A stretch of 64,000 nt of DNA, taken from contig JAFUFB010000003.1 in the NCBI GenBank assembly GCA_017470145.1, forward strand, positions 1 through 64,000, written 5' to 3'. Positions 59,679 through 64,000 of the stretch are shown here, one piece after another. Position numbers and translations under genes: made by a program. The notes under the pieces were generated by a model. It saw only the letters and a list, made by a program, of their open reading frames with translations, was not told the origin of the DNA and did no database searches. Numbering within the stretch: position 1 is the first letter of the stretch; the number at the start of each line of letters is the position of its first letter. This stretch comes from Clostridia bacterium. GTDB taxonomy: Bacteria > Bacillota > Clostridia > Christensenellales > Aristaeellaceae.

Positions 59679-61142
59679 TTACTGCGCGGCCTTCCAGGTG
59701 TTCCACTGGTTGGTGAACTCAGCCAGCACATCCTGATATCCGGCGCCATCCAGAGCGCTCTGATAATCAGCGATGTAGGCGTCAACCGCATCCGCGGGCA
59801 CAGCGCCGTTCTCCAGGGCGAAGCCGTACTGGTCGAACAGGTTGGCGCAGGCGGTGTAGGCGGCTTCCACGGGGCTCTTGTCGAACCGGAAACCAGCGGC
59901 CAGAGAGGTCAGGGCGCTGCCGTTGAATTCCTTGTACAGGTCAGCCTTGTTGTCGGGCTCATTGTCCAGAGGAGATACCACGGTGGCGGAAGCGGATTCC
60001 CACATGCTGTGCCAATAGGCGTCGCTGTGAACCTTCACGTGCTTCACGGCCTGGCCCTCTTCCTGCACATACTCGAAGTCTTCGCCTTCGATACCGAAGG
60101 TGTACATGTCAGCCAGGGTGGTGTCGGTGTACAGCAGACCCATGAAGTCGATAGCGGCCTTGGCCTGCTCCTCGGTGCTGTTGGCGGTCACGCAGTAGCA
60201 GCTGCCCAGGGCGGAGGTGCTGTGGGCATAGCGGTTGGTGATCGGGATCACGGTGATATCCTGATTCGCGCGCTGGCTGGCTTCCTGGTTCACGGGGATG
60301 TCGGTCCACCAGTTGAAGCCCCAATCCTGGGTCTGAGTGGCCTGATCGCTGGTAACCTTGGTGGCTTCATCTTCAGAGATGTAGCCCTTTTCGGCCCAGT
60401 CGCCCATCAGCTTGCAGAACTCAGCGTAATCCTCGGTCAGGATGGTATCCACGACTTCGCCGGTAGCCCGGTCGATGGCGAAGAAGTTGGTGTTCGCATC
60501 GGCGGTGAAGAAGTCGTACTTATCGATGTACCAGCGATAGAACATAGCGGTCTTGCCGGTCAGATAGGGATACTTCAGATCCTTGATCTCTTCCAGGAAG
60601 GGCTCGATGTCCTTCAGCTCTTTCACGGAGCTCAGATCCCAGCCTTTTTCCTCCAGCAGAGCGGTGCGGATCTGGAAGTCATAGCCTTCCACGTTGTCCT
60701 TGTACACGGGGATGAAGTAGTTCTTGCCGTTGTACTTGGTGGCTTCCCACTGGCCTTCGTCCATGGAGGCATACAGGGCGGTGCCGGGCAGCAGATCGGT
60801 GATGTCATAGACAGCGCCGGCGGGAACCAGATCGTTGGTGCCGATGGTGGATTCCCAGGAAGCGGTCCACAGCAGGTTGATCTCGTTGTTGGCCAGGGCC
60901 AGGTTGGCCTTGTCCACATACTCAGAGTTGGCCAGATCGTGCAGTTCGATCTTCACGTTGATCTTGTCGGCGATGTAGGCGTTGATGGCGTCTTCGACCT
61001 TCTTCACCTGAGCGGAGTCAGGATTGGCCAGGTTGAAGGTGTCGCGATACACGCTGATCACCACGGGTTCGTCTGCGCTGGCGAAGGATACAACGCCCAG
61101 CATCAGGCACAGAGACAGTACCAGAGCTACCAGTTTTTTCAT
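59679..61142 (-). CDS. ABC transporter substrate-binding protein (LplA/YtcQ-type)
   Basis: The 487-residue exported protein has a signal peptide (MKKLVALVLSLCLMLGVV, ending FASA) and a large solute-binding fold with a DUF3502-like C-terminal half, as in polysaccharide or glycan-oligomer binding proteins. The single Cys of the signal region sits at residue 12 and is not in a lipobox context, so lipid anchoring is doubtful. AAGGAGGGAC precedes ATG 61142. It is the last gene of an LplB-YtcP-type operon. The sugar is unknown. Confidence 0.85.
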   Translation of the reverse strand: MKKLVALVLSLCLMLGVVSFASADEPVVISVYRDTFNLANPDSAQVKKVEDAINAYIADKINVKIELHDLANSEYVDKANLALANNEINLLWTASWESTIGTNDLVPAGAVYDITDLLPGTALYASMDEGQWEATKYNGKNYFIPVYKDNVEGYDFQIRTALLEEKGWDLSSVKELKDIEPFLEEIKDLKYPYLTGKTAMFYRWYIDKYDFFTADANTNFFAIDRATGEVVDTILTEDYAEFCKLMGDWAEKGYISEDEATKVTSDQATQTQDWGFNWWTDIPVNQEASQRANQDITVIPITNRYAHSTSALGSCYCVTANSTEEQAKAAIDFMGLLYTDTTLADMYTFGIEGEDFEYVQEEGQAVKHVKVHSDAYWHSMWESASATVVSPLDNEPDNKADLYKEFNGSALTSLAAGFRFDKSPVEAAYTACANLFDQYGFALENGAVPADAVDAYIADYQSALDGAGYQDVLAEFTNQWNTWKAAQ

Positions 61143-61212
61143 GATAGTCCCTCCTAAAAATATTTATTTCGAGCGTTCCGAACAGGAGCGCGGGAAATAC
61201 GGAGTTTGGATT

Positions 61213-61372
61213 CCGCCTGCTACGCAGGCGGGGAAGTTATTTTTTTCTGCGTTCACCCCAGCGGGGTACCGGTCGCCAACATAGTCGCGACTCCGCACTG
61301 CGGAGATCGCTCCTTGTTGGCTCAGCTAAAATTTTCTGCAATTTCCCCCACTGGGGGGCAGAAAATTTTAGC
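61213..61372. repeat. Cluster of four hairpins between permease and binding-protein genes
   Basis: This 225-base intercistronic region contains CCGCCTGC/GCAGGCGG (61213-61231), ACCCC/GGGGT (about 61256-61268), and a nested element with GCCAACA/TGTTGGC (61275-61321) around CTCCGC/GCGGAG (61291-61305). The fourth is a perfect 15-base inverted repeat GCTAAAATTTTCTGC/GCAGAAAATTTTAGC (61325-61372) enclosing CCCCC/GGGGG and overlapping the permease stop. They may protect or attenuate the mRNA so that the binding protein is made in excess. Confidence 0.6.
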
Positions 61373-62282
61373 CCTTTACCGACCCTACGGTCAGCCCCTT
61401 AATGAAGTACTTCTGGAAGAAGGGGTAGATGACCATGATGGGGGCGATAACCACGACCACGGTGGCCATGGTGGCGGAATACTGGGGGATAGTGCCGCCC
61501 ATGGCCGCCCGGGCCGCGGCGGGCACGTTATTGTTGTTCAGCAGGAACTCGATGCTCTTCTGAATGTTGATCAGCAGCAGCTGCAGGGGCTTTTTGTTAT
61601 CGCTGGTGATATACAGCAGGGCGTTCTGCCAGTCATTCCAGTAAGCGGTAGCCATCATGAATCCCACGGCGGCCAGGGACGGTTTCATCAGGGGCAGGGT
61701 GATCTGGAAGAAGGTCCGATAATCTCCCGCGCCGTCGATCTTGGCGGCCTCCATCAGCTCCCCGGGGATGCTGTTGGCGATATAGGTCCGGAGGATGATG
61801 ACGTTCATGGTGGAAACACACAGGGGCAGAATCAGCAGCAGCAGGCTGTCCTTCAGGCCGTAATAGCTGGTAAAGACGATGTATCCGGAAAGGGTACCGC
61901 CATTGAACAGCATGGGAATCAGCAGGAAGATGGACAGGAAGCCCGTAAGCTTGAAATCATGCCGGCTCATGGAGTAGGCGTACATGCTCATGACCATCAG
62001 GCCCAGGAAGGTACCGATGACGGTGACGAAGATGGTAACGCCATAGGACATGATCAGCTGATGTCCATAGCGCAGGACGGAGCTGAAGCCGGCGGTGGAC
62101 CATTTGGCCGGGAAGAAGGAGAAACCGTTCTGGGAGATGGTCATTTCGTCCGTCAGGGCCGAGATGAACACCAGCAGCACCGGGCCAAAGGTGAAGACGG
62201 TAAAAATCAACAGGCAGATTAGCAGGATCAGTTGCCCTGTGCCGAACTTGCGGCTGGCGGTGGTACTATATTTCTTAGCCAT
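61368..62282 (-). CDS. Sugar ABC transporter permease (YtcP-type)
   Basis: The 304-residue membrane protein has six helices and an EAA loop NSIPGELMEAAKIDGAGDYR (about 180-199). The C-terminal FFQKYFIKGLTVGSVKG is typical of YtcP-like permeases in polysaccharide transporters. AAAGGAG lies upstream of ATG 62282. It follows the LplB-type permease on the minus strand. Confidence 0.9.
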   Translation of the reverse strand: MAKKYSTTASRKFGTGQLILLICLLIFTVFTFGPVLLVFISALTDEMTISQNGFSFFPAKWSTAGFSSVLRYGHQLIMSYGVTIFVTVIGTFLGLMVMSMYAYSMSRHDFKLTGFLSIFLLIPMLFNGGTLSGYIVFTSYYGLKDSLLLLILPLCVSTMNVIILRTYIANSIPGELMEAAKIDGAGDYRTFFQITLPLMKPSLAAVGFMMATAYWNDWQNALLYITSDNKKPLQLLLINIQKSIEFLLNNNNVPAAARAAMGGTIPQYSATMATVVVVIAPIMVIYPFFQKYFIKGLTVGSVKG

Positions 62283-62325
62283 TTTCTTTCTTTCGACTCC
62301 TTTCGATTTAAAGAGCGCCGATGTC

Positions 62326-62409
62326 CTCCCCCGATCCGTGGGGGAGCGCCTGTCAGCATCCTTTGATGAGCGCTGAATGAGGTTTTCCTGTCCCCCCGCG
62401 ATGCGGGAG
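62326..62409. repeat. Two CTCCCCC-type hairpins between permease genes
   Basis: CTCCCCC (62326-62332) pairs with GGGGGAG (62340-62346), and CCCGC (62395-62399) with GCGGG (62403-62407). Neither has a T-run. They lie in the 146-base gap of the minus-strand operon and resemble palindromes at 31352 and 59511. Confidence 0.45.
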
Positions 62410-62428
62410 AACTTTCTTCAATCGCGCT

Positions 62429-63340
62429 TTAGAACAACGCGTTCTCCGGCTCAATCTTCCGGACCATGCCGTTGGCCAGCAGCATCAGCAACAGGCCAAC
62501 GATGCTCTGGAAGAAGGAGGTGGCGGCGGTGAAACCGAAATTGGAGCTCTTGAAGATGGCGTTCAGCACATAGGAGTCGATGACCTGGGTTGTGCTGTAC
62601 AGGATGCCGCTGTTCCGGGTCACCTGATAGAACAGACCAGTGTCGGAATGCATCACATTGCCCACGGAGAGCAGCAGCATGACCGTTACCATAGGGATCA
62701 GGGAAGGAATGGTAATATGGCGAATCTGCTGCCACTTGTTGGCGCCGTCGATATCCGCTGCCTCGTACAGGGAGGTATCGATGCCGGCCAGGACGGACAT
62801 ATACAGCACGGAGCCGTAGCCCGTATCCTTCCAGACCTTGGTGATCAACAGAATCCAGGGCCAGTACCCCGCCTTGGAGTAGAAGCGGATGTTGGTTCCG
62901 AAAACGTTATTGATCATGCCTGTGTCGGAGGCGATGAAGGCGTAAACGATGAACTGCACCGCCGCGTAGGAGATGAACACGGGGATGATCATCAAGGTCT
63001 GCATGGTTTTGGCCGCCCGCTTCAGCATTAGCTGATCAATGGCGATGGCCAGGGTCACGTTCAGGAAAGTACCTACCGCGGTAAACAGCAGATAATACAG
63101 CACGGTGTTCTTGGTAAAGTTTATGAAGGTATCCTTCGAGGCGAAGAGAAATTCGAAATTCTTTAACAGAGGATTGGCCCAGGGGCTGCCGAAGATGCCC
63201 TGCGCGTAGTTAAAATCCTTGAAGGCCATGACCAAACCGGACATGGGCACATACATGATAAAAAACAGAATCAGAAACACGGGCAGCGCAAGCACGACGT
63301 GCGCCCGGTTTTTCCAGGTGTTTTCCAGAAATGACTTCAC
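62429..63340 (-). CDS. Sugar ABC transporter permease (LplB-type)
   Basis: The 303-residue membrane protein heads the minus-strand operon. It has an LplB-like start (KNRAHVVLALPVFLILFFIM), MAFKDFNYAQGIFGSPW and an EAA loop DTSLYEAADIDGANKWQQI (about 200-218). GTG 63340 is chosen because GGAGGGG lies eight bases upstream; the in-frame ATG 63385 has no ribosome site. No ATPase is encoded with it, so a shared MsmX-like ATPase is expected elsewhere. Confidence 0.88.
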   Translation of the reverse strand: MKSFLENTWKNRAHVVLALPVFLILFFIMYVPMSGLVMAFKDFNYAQGIFGSPWANPLLKNFEFLFASKDTFINFTKNTVLYYLLFTAVGTFLNVTLAIAIDQLMLKRAAKTMQTLMIIPVFISYAAVQFIVYAFIASDTGMINNVFGTNIRFYSKAGYWPWILLITKVWKDTGYGSVLYMSVLAGIDTSLYEAADIDGANKWQQIRHITIPSLIPMVTVMLLLSVGNVMHSDTGLFYQVTRNSGILYSTTQVIDSYVLNAIFKSSNFGFTAATSFFQSIVGLLLMLLANGMVRKIEPENALF

Positions 63341-63370
63341 CAGAACATCCCCTCCACATTTTTTTATCCC

Positions 63371-63385
63371 TTGAATAGGATTCAA
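63371..63385. promoter_or_regulatory. Palindrome in the divergent promoter region
   Basis: TTGAAT (63371-63376) and ATTCAA (63380-63385) are separated by AGG, between the LplB-type gene and the recombinase. It could be an operator or recombination-related site. No convincing promoter was found around it for either gene. Confidence 0.3.
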
Positions 63386-63427
63386 GAGATTGGAAATCGA
63401 ATTATTTTACTGGAGAGGAGTGGTAGG

Positions 63428-64000
63428 ATGGCATGCAGAATGTGCCACGCTGTTCTGAAGAAGAAATGGTTATTCTGCCCATACTGCGGATTAAAGATCG
63501 TCCCCGGGAAAAATGAAGAAGACGTCCGACAGACTCTGACCTTTCAAGAGCTGTACGATCGATGGGCGGAGGCCTATCGGGCGCGGGTTAGTCCTTCTAC
63601 GATGTATTGCTACTAGGCGGCCCGGAAGTATTTTGCCGCCCTGGATGACCGGCCCTTTTACACCCTGGATCTGGAGGATCTGCAATCCAGCGTGGATGCC
63701 TGTCCCCAAGGCAAACGTACCCGGGAAAACATGAAGGCTCTGGCCTGCCTCCTGTATCGATACGCCTTGCCCCGGCATATTTCGGACCAGAATTACGCCC
63801 TGTTCGTGGATACCGGGCGGGGCCGCAGCGAGCCCCGGTCCGCCTTCACCGCCCGGGAAATTGAGCTGATCCTGGCTCACGTGGGAAAAACGCCATATGC
63901 GGACGAGATCGCGGTGCTGATCTATACGGGTTTTCGCCCCTGCGAGCTGGTGGAGCTGAAGGGGGAAAAATTCATCCAGGAGGAGGGGATTTCCTATTTG
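63428..64000 (+). pseudogene. Zinc-ribbon tyrosine recombinase with in-frame amber codon, cut by window end
   Basis: ATG 63428 follows GGAGAGGAG. The frame encodes a zinc ribbon (Cys at 3, 6, 17, 20) and the start of a phage-integrase SAM-like domain (TFQELYDRWAEAYRARVSPS). TAG at 63614-63616 stops it at codon 63. The same frame then stays open for 128 codons to the window end, continuing the domain (AARKYFAALDDRPFYTLD) and reaching IYTGFRPCELVELK, the first catalytic Arg region. A single-base nonsense change is the simplest reading; sequencing error or readthrough is possible. The C-terminal catalytic residues lie outside the window. Confidence 0.8.

Overview
The window looks like chromosome from a GC-rich, Gram-positive member of the Bacillota (Clostridia-like, probably a gut or rumen anaerobe). 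The evidence is strong AGGAGG ribosome sites, TTGACA/TATAAT promoters with 16-17 base spacers, frequent GTG and TTG starts, and the order rimP-nusA-rnpM-ylxQ-infB-rbfA-nrnA-truB-ribF. Other supports are a LytR-CpsA-Psr protein, VanW, TmcAL and RnpM, and carbohydrate ABC transporters of the LplB/YtcP and MalF/MalG types. The genus cannot be fixed from the sequence alone.

Layout. 1-2063: zinc/manganese-type ABC ATPase and permease behind a strong promoter and a structured leader. 2147-10447: small membrane protein, DUF4230 protein, a Gly/Tyr/Gln-rich membrane protein coupled to tilS-hpt-ftsH, then a VanW protein. 10562-16236, minus strand: fructose-bisphosphate aldolase, tRNA-Trp, and a MoxR/DUF58/transglutaminase operon. 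16383-23983, plus: phosphohexomutase, YesL-like membrane protein, methyltransferase, Hsp33, an unknown protein, and a zinc-ribbon membrane protein. 24038-27073, minus: uxaB-uxaA for hexuronate breakdown. 27312-38130, plus: amidohydrolase, branched-chain aminotransferase, RluA synthase, LCP protein, a second zinc-ribbon membrane protein, RseC-like protein, FAD oxidoreductase, TmcAL.

38131-42366 is an AT-richer accessory insert. It holds an AAA ATPase with a DUF234/PD-(D/E)XK-like tail, SfsA, and a Schlafen AlbA_2/GHKL protein. Three clusters of palindromes with the core GTCGAG-GA-CTCGAC mark its left end, middle and right promoter, and a separate CTTTGC-type array sits on the ATPase promoter. 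This is the best candidate in the window for an undescribed system.

42462-51197 is the translation operon, from a promoter through a rimP-leader-like RNA to ribF. 51286-53745 is glycogen phosphorylase. 54032-59463 is a sugar ABC transporter with a YicI-type alpha-xylosidase, suggesting uptake and breakdown of xyloglucan-type oligosaccharides. 59679-63340, minus, is a second LplB/YtcP-type sugar transporter. The window ends in a zinc-ribbon tyrosine recombinase interrupted by an amber codon.

Promoters, terminators and starts were read by eye. Domain names rest on recognised motifs, not on database searches.
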